A stretch of 64,000 nt of DNA from Paenibacillus sophorae (GCF_018966525.1 NZ_CP076607.1:4774001-4838000), one strand, 5' to 3'. Shown: positions 1 to 8,441, counted from the stretch's first letter. Program-made: numbers and translations. Notes: generated from the letters alone by a model not told the origin.

Positions 1-138
1 GGACACCTGCAATTTTTGGCGAAGGTGTTCAGGGAGGCGCACCCTGGGTCTGTTTGACTCATGATCGCTTACGTCCCAAAAGGCGGGACACGCTTGACTT
101 TTTTCGTACCTAGATTAAAAGCTTAAAGATTAAAGGCT

Positions 139-239
139 TGATCGGCTAATGTTGTACAATGGCCGATCGTATATAAAGATCAAGATTAATACCTCCAATA
201 TTAATAACCTGATCGTCTTATGTTGTACAATGGCCGATC
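139..239. repeat. Two copies of a 30-nt palindromic element after znuC
   Basis: Positions 139-168 and 210-239 match at 28 of 30 bases. The first copy has perfect 7-bp outer arms (GATCGGC/GCCGATC), and both copies have a central TTGTACAA palindrome. Between them an ATTAATA/TATTAAT inverted repeat flanks a GGAGG-like core read on the minus strand. The second copy ends 5 nt from the znuC stop codon, so both could fold in its transcript. No T-run follows, so these are not ordinary terminators. Bases 1-138 hold nothing I can assign. Confidence 0.6.
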
Positions 240-243
240 TTTA

Positions 244-993
244 TTATATGAGCGTATGCTGCAGGTCTTTGGCAGTGCAATTCTGAAGCTCATGCGAGTG
301 GCGGGAATAGAAATTGATTTTGCCGTTACACTGCATAGGGTCCTTGCCAAGATAGTTTTCGATCATATCGATGTCATGCGAAACCATCAGGAATGTCATA
401 TGATGATGGGCATGCATATGCGTAATCAGATCGAAGAATGCAGCCTGCGTCTCAATGTCAATACCGACCGTAGGTTCGTCCAGAATGAGCAGATCCGGAT
501 GGTTAATCAGCGCCCGCGCCAAAAAGACGCGCTGCTGCTGGCCGCCGGACAGCATGCCGACCCGTTTGTTCTGAATACCCTGAATGCGCATAACTTCCAT
601 TGCGTCATCACACTTGCACTGCTCGGCACGGGAGATACGGCGAAATACATTTTTGTTGTTGTAAAGTCCGGACATGACTACTTCCCGTACCGTCGCCGGA
701 AACAGCGGATTGAAGGCATTTTTTTGCGGCACATAACCGATTCGTTCCCAATCCTTGAACTTACGGACCGGTTGGCCGAACAGGCGGATCTCGCCTTCGG
801 TTGCCGGAAGCAGGCCGACGATCATTTTAAGCAGTGTGGTCTTGCCGGCTCCATTCGAGCCGATAATGCCGACAAAATCACGTTCTCTCACAGTGAAATC
901 CAAATCTGAAATGACCTTCTGTTCCCCGTAGGAAAACGATAGGTTCTGTATATCAATCATATGCTGATGGCAGTCCAGGGATACCGGTTGCAT
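244..993 (-). CDS. znuC: Zinc/manganese ABC transporter ATP-binding protein (ZnuC/AdcC type)
   Basis: The protein is the cytoplasmic ATPase that should power metal import with the ZnuA lipoprotein encoded just upstream. It is about 249 aa, normal for the family. It shows a Walker A (GSNGAGKTT), the ABC signature LSGGQQQR, a Walker B ending LLILDEPT, and the SHD switch histidine. The C-terminus is histidine-rich, as in zinc-type members. I chose the ATG at 993 because GGGGGG lies 6 nt before it; the longer frame begins with a GTG inside that ribosome site. The gap to znuA is 32 nt, so the two are one operon under the Zur box near 2040. No permease gene follows in the 243 nt to the window edge, which is unusual. 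Mn specificity cannot be excluded, but the Zur operator favours zinc. Confidence 0.88.
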   Translation of the reverse strand: MQPVSLDCHQHMIDIQNLSFSYGEQKVISDLDFTVRERDFVGIIGSNGAGKTTLLKMIVGLLPATEGEIRLFGQPVRKFKDWERIGYVPQKNAFNPLFPATVREVVMSGLYNNKNVFRRISRAEQCKCDDAMEVMRIQGIQNKRVGMLSGGQQQRVFLARALINHPDLLILDEPTVGIDIETQAAFFDLITHMHAHHHMTFLMVSHDIDMIENYLGKDPMQCNGKINFYSRHSHELQNCTAKDLQHTLI

Positions 994-1025
994 GGGAATC
1001 CCCCCTTTCACGTAGGCTTTCTCCC

Positions 1026-1988
1026 TTATTTTAAAGCCAGAATTAAATTTTGCAAATTTTTCTCCATGAGGGTGAAATAATTGTCATTGTTTTGCTGCTC
1101 CTGCTCCGTAAGCCCCTCCACCGGATTAAGCACCATAGTGGACACGCCCGCTTCGGCGGCCAGCGTCTTGGCCAATTTGTCCGAAACCAGCTCCTCGAAA
1201 AAGATATAACGAATACGCTCTTTTTTCACCAGTTCCGCCAGCTTCACCAAATCCTGCCCACGCGGCTCGGCATCCGGAGATAGGCCCATAATCGCGTGCT
1301 GGGTAAGGCCGTAATCGCGGCACAGATAGGCAAACGCCTGATGGGACACCACGATCTCTTTATTCGGGACCTTTGCCAGCTCCGTTTCGAACTTAGCGTC
1401 CAGCGCCTTTAAACGCTCCGCTACTTTACCGTAACGCTCTTCGTATCCGTCCTTATGCGCGGGATCAACCTGTACCAGGCTGTTTTTAATATTTTGGGCC
1501 ATCAGAAGGGCCGATTTCGGGCTGACCCATGTATGCGGATCGGTATGGAGCGAGTCGCCGGATGCTTCCTCCCCATTTTCCCCGCCGTGATCATGGTCTT
1601 CCTCATCATCTGTCATAATATAATCGATGCCTTTGCTTACTTCGACCGCTTGCACCTTACTGCTGCTATCCAGACCCTTCAGGAAATTCGGAACCCAGCC
1701 CTCCAGGCCCGCACCGTTGTACAGGAACAGCTGCGCTTTGGAGGTATTCACGATATCTTGACTTCGCGGCGTCCAGTCATGTGGCTCCACGCCTACCGGC
1801 AGCAGATTGATGGCATTTACGTCTTCCCCGCCGATTTCCTGCGCAAATTCATAAATAGGGTAAAAAGTGGTAACCACGTTCACCTTGTCTTCCACGATTG
1901 TACCACTGCTCTTCGGACCGCAGCCGGACAGTAGTAGCGCCAGCAGTATAAGGGGAAGCGCCAGTCCCTTGATTCCTTTAGATGACAT
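1026..1988 (-). CDS. znuA: Zinc ABC transporter substrate-binding lipoprotein (ZnuA/AdcA type)
   Basis: This 320-aa protein is an extracellular metal-binding lipoprotein of the cluster 9 (SBP_bac_9) family. Residues 1-23 form a lipoprotein signal ending in the lipobox LLSGC, so it should be anchored to the membrane through that cysteine. Between about residues 126 and 152 it carries an acidic histidine-rich loop (EEDHDHGG then LHTDPHTW), typical of zinc-specific ZnuA and thought to capture metal. The conserved histidines in SHQAF and near EPHDW are probable ligands. A GGAGG lies upstream of the ATG. It is the first gene of the znuA-znuC operon, and its promoter holds a Zur-type palindrome. 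Confidence 0.92.
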   Translation of the reverse strand: MSSKGIKGLALPLILLALLLSGCGPKSSGTIVEDKVNVVTTFYPIYEFAQEIGGEDVNAINLLPVGVEPHDWTPRSQDIVNTSKAQLFLYNGAGLEGWVPNFLKGLDSSSKVQAVEVSKGIDYIMTDDEEDHDHGGENGEEASGDSLHTDPHTWVSPKSALLMAQNIKNSLVQVDPAHKDGYEERYGKVAERLKALDAKFETELAKVPNKEIVVSHQAFAYLCRDYGLTQHAIMGLSPDAEPRGQDLVKLAELVKKERIRYIFFEELVSDKLAKTLAAEAGVSTMVLNPVEGLTEQEQQNNDNYFTLMEKNLQNLILALK

Positions 1989-2028
1989 TTTGTGTGTTTC
2001 TCCTCCTGATCGTAAACTTTACTATTAG

Positions 2029-2058
2029 ATTATAGTCGTAATCGTTACGATAAGTCAA
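2029..2058 (-). promoter_or_regulatory. znuA promoter with a Zur box in its spacer
   Basis: On the minus strand TTGACT (2053-2058) and TATAAT (2029-2034) are 18 nt apart. The spacer holds TCGTAATCGTTACGA (2036-2050), a 7-1-7 inverted repeat with one mismatch. It resembles the Bacillus Zur operator TCGTAAT-N-ATTACGA. A zinc-loaded repressor bound here would cover the spacer between -10 and -35. A Fur-family gene, probably zur, lies 3 kb away. Confidence 0.82.
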
Positions 2059-2123
2059 TCGCCTAATATTTATTCTTACGGTAATAGAGCGATTTATACT
2101 ATTCTTTACTATCTTTAGTAGAA

Positions 2124-2156
2124 AAAAAGCAGCCCGGTCTAATGACCAAGCCGCTT
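2124..2156 (-). terminator. Rho-independent terminator of metG
   Basis: Read on the minus strand, a GC-rich hairpin with an ATTA loop (GGTC/GACC core, AGC/GCT base) is followed by seven T residues. It lies 40 nt past the metG stop codon. Confidence 0.75.
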
Positions 2157-2195
2157 TCGTAATTAAACTCTTAATCAAGCGTTTGCTTCTTCAAT

Positions 2196-4232
2196 CTACT
2201 TTACAATTGCGCCGTTCGGCATCGAATCGGGTACCGTCGCAATCGTAAGCTGGTCACCCTTGGAAGCCGCCAAAATCATACCCTGCGACAGCTCGCCGCG
2301 CAGCTTCACCGGCTTCAGGTTCACAATACAGATCACCTTGCGTCCGACAAGTTCCTCCGGCGTATAGAACTTGGCGATGCCGGACACGACCTGGCGCTGC
2401 TCATAGCCGAGATCGAGCTGCAGCTTCAACAGCTTGTCAGCCTTCTTCACCGGCTCAGCGGCAAGCACCTGCGCGACACGCAGCTCGGATTTGGCGAAAT
2501 CGTCGATACCGATTTCTTCTTTGTGCTCTTCTTCCGGATCGGCGGCTGCTGCTGTTGCCAGTTGCGCGCTAGCGGCTTCGGCTGCAGTTTCCGCGCCCGC
2601 CTCAGCCGCCTTCTTGCCCCCTCCCATCACGGAAGCGATGTAGGCAACCTCCTGTTCTACGTCCAGCCGAGGGAAGATCGGCGATCCCTTCACAAGCTTC
2701 GTGCCGGCCGGGATAAGACCGAACGTCTTACCGCTGTCCCAGGTGGTCAGCTCACCCTTTGCTATGCCAAGCTGCTCCCAGATTTTTGCAGGCGCTTGAG
2801 TCAGGAACGGTTGAAGCAGAATCGAAGCCGTCCGCAGCCCTTCGGCCAGATGTCTCATCACGGAAGCCAGTTCGCCGGTTTTGCTCTCGTCCTTGGCCAG
2901 AACCCACGGCTGCGTCTCGTCGATGTATTTGTTTGTCCGGCTGACGAGCGCTCCGATCGCGGCAAGCGCGACCGAGAATTCCATTTTCTCCATTGCTTCT
3001 TCCACTTTGGCGTAGGTAAGAGCAACCGCCGATTCCAATTCGCCGTCAAAAGCGGTTACCTGGCCTTCATAGGCAGGCAGTTCGCCGCCGAAATATTTGT
3101 CGATCATCGCAACGGTGCGGTTCAGCAGGTTCCCGAGGTCGTTGGCCAGGTCGTAGTTGACTCGGTCCACGAAGCTTTCGGGCGTGAATGTACCGTCAGA
3201 ACCGAAAGGAACCTCACGCAGCAGATAATAGCGGAGAGCGTCGAGACCGTAACGATCGATCAGCGTTACCGGGTCCACGACATTGCCTTTCGACTTGGAC
3301 ATTTTGCCTTCCTTCATCAGCAGCCAGCCATGCGCGAACACTTTTTTCGGCAGCGGCTCGCCCAGCGCCATCAGAATAATCGGCCAGTAGATCGTATGAA
3401 ATCTGACGATTTCCTTACTCATGAGATGAACATCGGCAGGCCAGAATTTATCATACAGACTGCGGTCTTCAGAGCCATAACCGAGAGCGGTAATATAATT
3501 GGTCAGAGCATCGATCCAGACATAGACTACATGCTTCTCGTCGCCTTTGACCTTAACGCCCCAGTCAAACGTAGTGCGGGATACCGCCAGGTCTTCAAGG
3601 CCCGGCTTGATGAAGTTGTTGATCATTTCATTCTTGCGGGATTCCGGCTGGATAAAATCCGGGTTCTCCTCGTAATACTGCAGCAGCCGATCCGCGTATT
3701 TGCTCATTTTGAAGAAATAGCTTTCTTCCTTCACCAGTTCCACGGGATGTCCGCTGTCCGGGCTTTTGCCGCCGATAATTTTGCCGTCCGCATCGCGAAC
3801 GATATCCATAAGCTGCGTCTCCGTGTAAAAAGTTTCGTCCGAAATGCTGTACCAGCCTTCATACTCGCCTTTATAAATATCTCCCTGCTGGAGCAGCCGG
3901 TCGAAAATGTCCTGGACGACTTTTTTATGCCGTTCTTCCGTCGTGCGAATGAAATCGTCATTGGAGATGTCAAGCTTGCGCCATAAATCTTTGATGCCGA
4001 CGACGATATCGTCCACGAACTGCTGAGGAGTCTTGCCTGCTTCCTCAGCCTTCCGTTCAATCTTCTGGCCGTGCTCGTCCGTACCCGTCAAATAGCGGAC
4101 TTCATACCCGCGGAGCCGCTTGTAGCGCGCCATTGCATCGCCGGCAACCGTCGAATACGCGTGGCCGATATGCAGCTTATCACTCGGGTAATAGATTGGC
4201 GTTGTTAAATAAAAAGTGTTCTCCTGACTCAT
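2196..4232 (-). CDS. metG: Methionyl-tRNA synthetase
   Basis: This class I aminoacyl-tRNA synthetase charges tRNA-Met in the cytoplasm. The 678-aa protein has the HIGH motif (LHIGHAYS) near residue 21, LTGTDEHGQKI, and the KMSKS loop (EGKMSKSKGN). After an Ala/Glu-rich linker comes a C-terminal OB-fold tRNA-binding domain (about residues 570-678, KSELRVAQV to GMILAAS), the Trbp111-like module used for dimerisation. The longer open frame reaches into the leader. The ATG at 4232 is chosen because AAAGGA lies 8 nt before it and the family N-terminus starts there. Expression is set by the T-box leader upstream, which couples transcription to uncharged tRNA-Met. Confidence 0.96.
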   Translation of the reverse strand: MSQENTFYLTTPIYYPSDKLHIGHAYSTVAGDAMARYKRLRGYEVRYLTGTDEHGQKIERKAEEAGKTPQQFVDDIVVGIKDLWRKLDISNDDFIRTTEERHKKVVQDIFDRLLQQGDIYKGEYEGWYSISDETFYTETQLMDIVRDADGKIIGGKSPDSGHPVELVKEESYFFKMSKYADRLLQYYEENPDFIQPESRKNEMINNFIKPGLEDLAVSRTTFDWGVKVKGDEKHVVYVWIDALTNYITALGYGSEDRSLYDKFWPADVHLMSKEIVRFHTIYWPIILMALGEPLPKKVFAHGWLLMKEGKMSKSKGNVVDPVTLIDRYGLDALRYYLLREVPFGSDGTFTPESFVDRVNYDLANDLGNLLNRTVAMIDKYFGGELPAYEGQVTAFDGELESAVALTYAKVEEAMEKMEFSVALAAIGALVSRTNKYIDETQPWVLAKDESKTGELASVMRHLAEGLRTASILLQPFLTQAPAKIWEQLGIAKGELTTWDSGKTFGLIPAGTKLVKGSPIFPRLDVEQEVAYIASVMGGGKKAAEAGAETAAEAASAQLATAAAADPEEEHKEEIGIDDFAKSELRVAQVLAAEPVKKADKLLKLQLDLGYEQRQVVSGIAKFYTPEELVGRKVICIVNLKPVKLRGELSQGMILAASKGDQLTIATVPDSMPNGAIVK

Positions 4233-4362
4233 TTCCGTCATCCTTTCTTTTCTTGCAGCCGCAGCCGCACTGCCGGTGCACCCGGTCGGTTCCATGACAC
4301 GATGCTTTCTTATTTCAAGCACCTGTGGAGCGCCGCACCTGTTCTTAAATGTTTTTGCCCGC

Positions 4363-4650
4363 AAAAAAACTCCCGCCCCCATATGGGGCGAGAGTTGTCT
4401 CACGCGTTACCACCCAAAGTTCCCCGGCCCCTCACGGAGCACGGACTTATTCAGTTCCCGCTGTGGGAACTGCCCATTAACGCTGGTCACGCCGCAGGCT
4501 TACGCGGAGGCTGGATGCAGCCTCAGATCGCTCGCGAGCGGTTCCTCCCGGACCATCTTCCATCTGACGTTCCAGACCGGCTTGCACCTGCCCCGGCTCT
4601 CTGTACTGGCGTCCCGATGTACTCATCCATTCGTCGGAAATACATTTATT
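4363..4650 (-). ncRNA. T-box riboswitch leader of metG
   Basis: The minus-strand leader contains the T-box sequence ending GGGTGGTAACGCG (4403-4420), which pairs with the free tRNA acceptor end. It is followed by a terminator hairpin with an ATAT loop and a run of seven T (4363-4394). In the distal part of Stem I an internal loop reads AG-ATG-GAA, closed by CGTC and GATG helices, so AUG (Met) is the likely specifier codon. That fits the downstream gene. The specifier assignment is from hand folding; the T-box and terminator are direct reads. Confidence 0.88.
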
Positions 4651-4656
4651 ATTGAA

Positions 4657-4686
4657 AATATAACCAATATAGCTCACCAATGTCAA
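4657..4686 (-). promoter_or_regulatory. Sigma-A promoter of the metG T-box leader
   Basis: TTGACA (4681-4686, minus strand) is followed after 18 nt by TATATT (4657-4662), or after 17 nt by TTATAT. Transcription should start near 4650. The -35 box overlaps the stop codon of yidD. Confidence 0.75.
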
Positions 4687-4946
4687 GTAGGGCGTGCAGC
4701 TTCCTGGCTGGAAATCTTCTCTTGCACCGGAGGAACCGGATCAAGACCACCCGGATGAAAAGGATGGCACCGGGCGATCCGCTTGGCGGCAAGCCAGGAG
4801 CCCTTAAGAGGACCGTGCACTTCCACCGCTTCGAGCGCATACGCCGAGCAGGTCGGATAAAACCGGCAGGTAGCCGGCTTTAGCGGAGAGATGAACTTGC
4901 GGTAAACTTTGATTGGTGCTTGTACCGCTGTTCGTCCGATTCCCAT
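4683..4946 (-). CDS. yidD: Membrane protein insertion efficiency factor YidD
   Basis: A small (87 aa) inner-membrane-associated protein of the YidD family, thought to help YidC/Sec insert membrane proteins. The family core is present: IKVYRKFISPLKPATCRFYPTCSAYALEAV, here read as IKVYRKFISPL followed by CRFYPTCSAYA, with its two conserved cysteines, then the KRI-RCHPFHPGG signature. The start codon is 2 nt after the zur stop codon, so it is probably translated from the zur transcript. That pairing looks positional rather than functional. Its 3' end overlaps the metG promoter. Confidence 0.93.
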   Translation of the reverse strand: MGIGRTAVQAPIKVYRKFISPLKPATCRFYPTCSAYALEAVEVHGPLKGSWLAAKRIARCHPFHPGGLDPVPPVQEKISSQEAARPT

Positions 4947-4948
4947 AA

Positions 4949-5404
4949 CTATTTCCCCTCTTCTCCGCGAGCCGCTTTATCCTCCAAGCCGGCCTCCTCA
5001 CATTCCCTACAGTACCCGAACACTTCGAATTTATGCTTCACAACCCGAAATTGATCGGGCGTATCTGTCATATTCATCGGGCAGAAGGAAATGGGATACG
5101 TCTTCTGGCACTGCAAACATATCATATGATGGTGGTGATGGTCCTGACTGCAGTTGGCTTTAAATTTAATGCCGTCCTCAAAGACGATCTGCTCCAGCAC
5201 GCCCATCTCTTCCATTACCCGCAGGTTGCGGTAGACCGTATCAAAGCTGAGCCCGCTGTACTTGCGTTCCATATGTTTATATACATCCTTGGCGGACAAA
5301 TACCCCGTACTCTCGCCGAATAATTTGGCAAGCGTCTTGCGCTGGTCGGTGATTCGCAGTCCCTGCTCCGACATGGCTTCTAGTATTTCTTCTGTCGACA
5401 GCAT
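4949..5404 (-). CDS. zur: Fur-family metal regulator, probably the zinc repressor Zur
   Basis: A 151-aa Fur-family DNA-binding repressor. The N-terminal winged helix (about residues 5-85) includes the recognition-helix stretch SFDTVYRNLRVM. Next comes a histidine-rich metal site (DHHHHHM). Two CxxC pairs (CLQC and CREC) make the structural zinc site. Family members include Fur, Zur, PerR and MntR-like proteins. I favour Zur because the window has a Zur-type operator on znuA. The frame is open further upstream, but the ATG at 5404 has GGGAG 8-9 nt before it and matches the family N-terminus. It is cotranscribed with yidD. Confidence 0.82.
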   Translation of the reverse strand: MLSTEEILEAMSEQGLRITDQRKTLAKLFGESTGYLSAKDVYKHMERKYSGLSFDTVYRNLRVMEEMGVLEQIVFEDGIKFKANCSQDHHHHHMICLQCQKTYPISFCPMNMTDTPDQFRVVKHKFEVFGYCRECEEAGLEDKAARGEEGK

Positions 5405-5523
5405 AAGCTCATCTCCCAAAAGTAAAGGTTCAAGGTAAATAACCCCTCTTTTAATAATGCCCCAAAAATATGACGCCGTCAATGAAGCTCAGCTCACCGT
5501 CGGATTATGGGATTTTCTTCAAA

Positions 5524-5566
5524 AAAATTCCCGGCAAGCCGCTTTAACACGGGCTTTGCCGGGAAG
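5524..5566 (-). terminator. Terminator of the surface-protein gene
   Basis: On the minus strand TCCCGGCAA pairs with TTGCCGGGA around a loop, and seven T residues follow. It lies 27 nt after the stop codon of the 753-aa surface protein. Confidence 0.8.
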
Positions 5567-5592
5567 ATTTATATAATGCCCAGACGTTTTGG

Positions 5593-7854
5593 TTATTGTG
5601 CCTTCTGAGCCGGAAGCGGCATGAACAGCAGATTAACCGGCAAATTGCTTCCGGAAGCTGCGGTGAACATGATTTCTACCGTCTGCTCAAGATTACCGGT
5701 GCGGTACAGCACGCTGTTCTGGTTCGGCGCGTCAACGGCGCCCGCATTTGGAGCCTGAATGATGCCGCCATTTACCAGAAGCGGTCCCTGATATTTCCCG
5801 CCGCGCGGATTGAGCGTGATCAGCGTATTGGGAGCGACCCGGGTCAGAGTAATTTTGTAGACGACGCCGAAGTTGCCTGCGTTGGAAGCTACCGTACCCG
5901 TAAGCGCGTCCGTTCCCGGAAGATTTGGGTCGCTGTTGTTATCCCCGATCACCAATCTCGAAGGTGTCGCGCCTACCGGATCGGTTACCGTGATAATGCG
6001 GTTCGCATCCGAATATGTCCCGCGGTTATGTACACCGTCGCGATCCAGGTAACCAAGAGTTGGCAATGTAAGCAGCGGGTCCTTGGTAGCGTCAATCATG
6101 ATTACGGAATATTTTACCGGGTAATCGCTGAATACATCGGACATGAGTGAAATAATCTGGCCCGGTTTCATCGTCACATTATTAATTGTGGTAAGAACCG
6201 CTTTGCTTTCTCCAGGCTGCAAGGTTACATTGCTATAAGCACTGCTTGACTGGATGGATTGAAAATACGTTTCGATAGACTTTTTGCCTGTTGCCGTAGG
6301 AATATCAAGCGGACCGCCAAAACCGGAACGCTGCGTTGTAATGGTAGCAGGATAAATGTTGTTGTTCGTTGCAATGACGTACATCTTCATGTTCGTCGAC
6401 ATCGAATTCTTATGGTGAACCATCAACCGGGTATCCCCCATCGCTGTCTCCTGATAGACAATACCTTCAGAATATACTGTTTCGGGGCTGTTGCTGCGGA
6501 TCAGCGTCACGGGCTCGGAACCCGTAGTATAGGCGATCTTGCTCCAACTCGGTATTTCGCTTCCGTTGATCGTATAAATATCCCCCAGTGGCACGAAGAG
6601 TTTGTTGAAGTCCTCCTGGCTGTACAGCACTTCGTTGGTAATATTGATCGTCTTCTCGAAAGTGCTGCTGAGACCATGGGTATCGGTAACTGTCAGTTGA
6701 ATAGAGACGGGACCAGGATTAAAGAAAGCCAGCGCCCGATTGGACCATGATTCCGTAAGCTGATCGCCGTCCGGGTCGGTACTGATATTCGTGATGGTGA
6801 CTGGCTCACCCATCTTGTATTCGTCTTTATTAGTCGTAAACTGCGCCACCGGCGGCTGATTCGGCTTGAGAACGTTAATGGTTACCGAATACGGGTCACT
6901 CCACTGGCCGTTGGAATCCATAACTGAATAACTGACTGTATAATAGCCAGGCTGTTCAAAAATGTCCTGCCGTCCTTCCCAGCGCTCGTTGACAATCGTC
7001 GCACCGTTCGAGGCTGTACTGCTTGTCACATAATTAACAGTCGTTTCTCCCGCAAAAATCTCTGCTGGCTGTACCGTAAAGGAAGCTTTAGGCTTCGTCT
7101 GCAAAGTCAGGATGACACGCTTCTGCACGTTATCCACCGTATATGGGATTCCAAGCGCCTGAGTAATCGAGGTCAGCGGAACCATAAAGGTGTTTTTGTA
7201 TTGGTAGGCTGGGCCTTTCATCGTTGTCGCCCTGCCGTTCACCGTATAAATCTTACTGTTTGTCTTGAAACGGAGCTCATTGCCGTCCTTCATGATAATC
7301 GTTTCTTTAGTCGCACCATTGTAGGTCAATTTCAGGCCCACGCGCTCCACCATAGCCCGAATAGCCACATTAGATACGCCATTCTTCACGGCCATTGGCT
7401 GGCCCGCCAAATATTGGACGCCATTCAGATACATCTTGTTGCTGTTCATCATCAGAACAAGCTGTCCCGCACCGGCGACACTAGCAGGAATCGGTACTGG
7501 CGAAGTTGCGGTCGGCTGAGGTGTGGCTAACGGTGACCCGGAGGCTGACGGTTGCGGAGTTACACCAGGCTGTTCCACCGCCGGCGATCCTTCCACGGTA
7601 GATGACGGCAAGGCCGAAGCGCTCGGCGATGCCGTTGGAGACGGCGACGTTGTTGGCGCTGGTGACACCGTTCCGGTAATCGCCGTAGCTGCAGCGGCTA
7701 CTTTCGGCGAAGCAGAGGATACAGTATTGGCGACTGCGGACTTTGCTGCCGTCCCAGCCGGTATCTGTGTTGCGGATTCAGCAAATGCCGGAATTGCCGA
7801 GGCGGCTTGCGCCACCGTAAGTACAGCTATTAATGCCAATTTTCTAACGTTCAT
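5593..7854 (-). CDS. Secreted protein with copper-amine-oxidase-like stalk domain and PKD-like repeats
   Basis: A 753-aa exported protein of unknown function. The ATG at 7854 has AAGGAG 8 nt upstream and begins a signal peptide (MNVRKLALIAVL, cleavage after AFA near residue 25). Residues of about 40-125 are a Pro/Ser/Thr/Ala-rich linker. Next comes a copper amine oxidase N-terminal-like 'stalk' domain (about 135-250, with MYLNGVQYLAGQP and VPLTSITQALG). Two Ig/PKD-like segments follow (about 255-410, including PPVAQFTTNKDEY and DPDGDQLTESW), then a long beta-rich C-terminal region with no recognised family. Such stalk domains are common on Paenibacillus surface proteins and usually lack the oxidase itself. 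No anchor motif is visible, so it may be secreted or bound non-covalently. Confidence 0.8.
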   Translation of the reverse strand: MNVRKLALIAVLTVAQAASAIPAFAESATQIPAGTAAKSAVANTVSSASPKVAAAATAITGTVSPAPTTSPSPTASPSASALPSSTVEGSPAVEQPGVTPQPSASGSPLATPQPTATSPVPIPASVAGAGQLVLMMNSNKMYLNGVQYLAGQPMAVKNGVSNVAIRAMVERVGLKLTYNGATKETIIMKDGNELRFKTNSKIYTVNGRATTMKGPAYQYKNTFMVPLTSITQALGIPYTVDNVQKRVILTLQTKPKASFTVQPAEIFAGETTVNYVTSSTASNGATIVNERWEGRQDIFEQPGYYTVSYSVMDSNGQWSDPYSVTINVLKPNQPPVAQFTTNKDEYKMGEPVTITNISTDPDGDQLTESWSNRALAFFNPGPVSIQLTVTDTHGLSSTFEKTINITNEVLYSQEDFNKLFVPLGDIYTINGSEIPSWSKIAYTTGSEPVTLIRSNSPETVYSEGIVYQETAMGDTRLMVHHKNSMSTNMKMYVIATNNNIYPATITTQRSGFGGPLDIPTATGKKSIETYFQSIQSSSAYSNVTLQPGESKAVLTTINNVTMKPGQIISLMSDVFSDYPVKYSVIMIDATKDPLLTLPTLGYLDRDGVHNRGTYSDANRIITVTDPVGATPSRLVIGDNNSDPNLPGTDALTGTVASNAGNFGVVYKITLTRVAPNTLITLNPRGGKYQGPLLVNGGIIQAPNAGAVDAPNQNSVLYRTGNLEQTVEIMFTAASGSNLPVNLLFMPLPAQKAQ

Positions 7855-7933
7855 TAGTATGACTCCTTCTACTCCCTTTTTTGTAAAAATAAGAACTTGG
7901 ATGGCGTGAACTCCGCCTATCTCTGATATTCCA

Positions 7934-7968
7934 GTCAAAAACACAGCCGCCTCAGGCGGCTAACGCTT
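7934..7968 (-). promoter_or_regulatory. GC-rich hairpin in the leader of the surface-protein gene
   Basis: AGCCGCC and GGCGGCT form a perfect stem around a 3-nt loop, followed on the minus strand by GTGTTTTTG. It is 80 nt before the start codon and could be an attenuator. I compared the leader by eye with c-di-GMP and c-di-AMP riboswitch cores and saw no match. Confidence 0.35.
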
Positions 7969-8183
7969 TTGTCATGGCTTCCCCAAAACAAAACATAGTA
8001 TTAGACGCAAACCCAGGCAAAAAGTTTCAGCAAAATGGAGAATATTTGCAAAAAGACATAAATTTCTTCCTGAAAAAGAATTAGTATAGTTCATATTGCT
8101 ATCCCGAATTCGGAAATTTCGGAGAACTGCTACTTCTTCTATGTACTGTGCCGCCAAATTCATCAGTTGGCCATTCATTCTCT

Positions 8184-8429
8184 TTACTCTGTCACACCTA
8201 CTGACAGTTGTTTCAGTAAAGCATCCATAAGCAGACGGTTCCGGATGTGAACACCGAAATCCTTAGTACGGTACCCAAGGTAACTTTTAATGGATCTCTC
8301 AGATTCCAGAGCGCTCGCACTTGTGGCTTCCCCCGCTCTAATCAAAATCATGGTATCCGGTAAGAGCAGAAACTCATCCCAATTTCCCAGGAAATCAAAT
8401 GAAGGTTCGTGAGGCGATCTCCTAAGCAT
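8184..8429 (-). CDS. Unrecognised short open frame (81 aa), doubtful
   Basis: An 81-residue open frame with plausible composition (LLPDTMILIRAGEA, then RNRLLMDALLKQL) but no convincing ribosome site. A second short frame (7972-8178) starts 6 nt after its stop codon. Neither resembles a family I know. The pair may be the decayed end of a larger gene, or chance. From 7860 to 8440 I see no other coding signal. Confidence 0.2.
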   Translation of the reverse strand: MLRRSPHEPSFDFLGNWDEFLLLPDTMILIRAGEATSASALESERSIKSYLGYRTKDFGVHIRNRLLMDALLKQLSVGVTE

Positions 8430-8441
8430 TCTCTAATCATG

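Noticed and set aside
3..113. Plus-strand open frame running in from the window edge (36 codons)
   Set aside because: It could be the end of a gene, but it has no similarity I recognise and is short enough to be chance. The missing left flank prevents a decision.
220..909. 229-codon plus-strand frame
   Set aside because: It lies opposite znuC, has no ribosome site, and its text is the complement of an ABC ATPase.
2523..3986. 487-codon plus-strand frame
   Set aside because: A mirror frame of metG. The metG motifs on the other strand are decisive.
7972..8178. 68-codon frame following the 81-aa frame
   Set aside because: Poor ribosome site, unrecognisable text, and the region looks like leader sequence of the surface-protein gene. 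Not listed separately.
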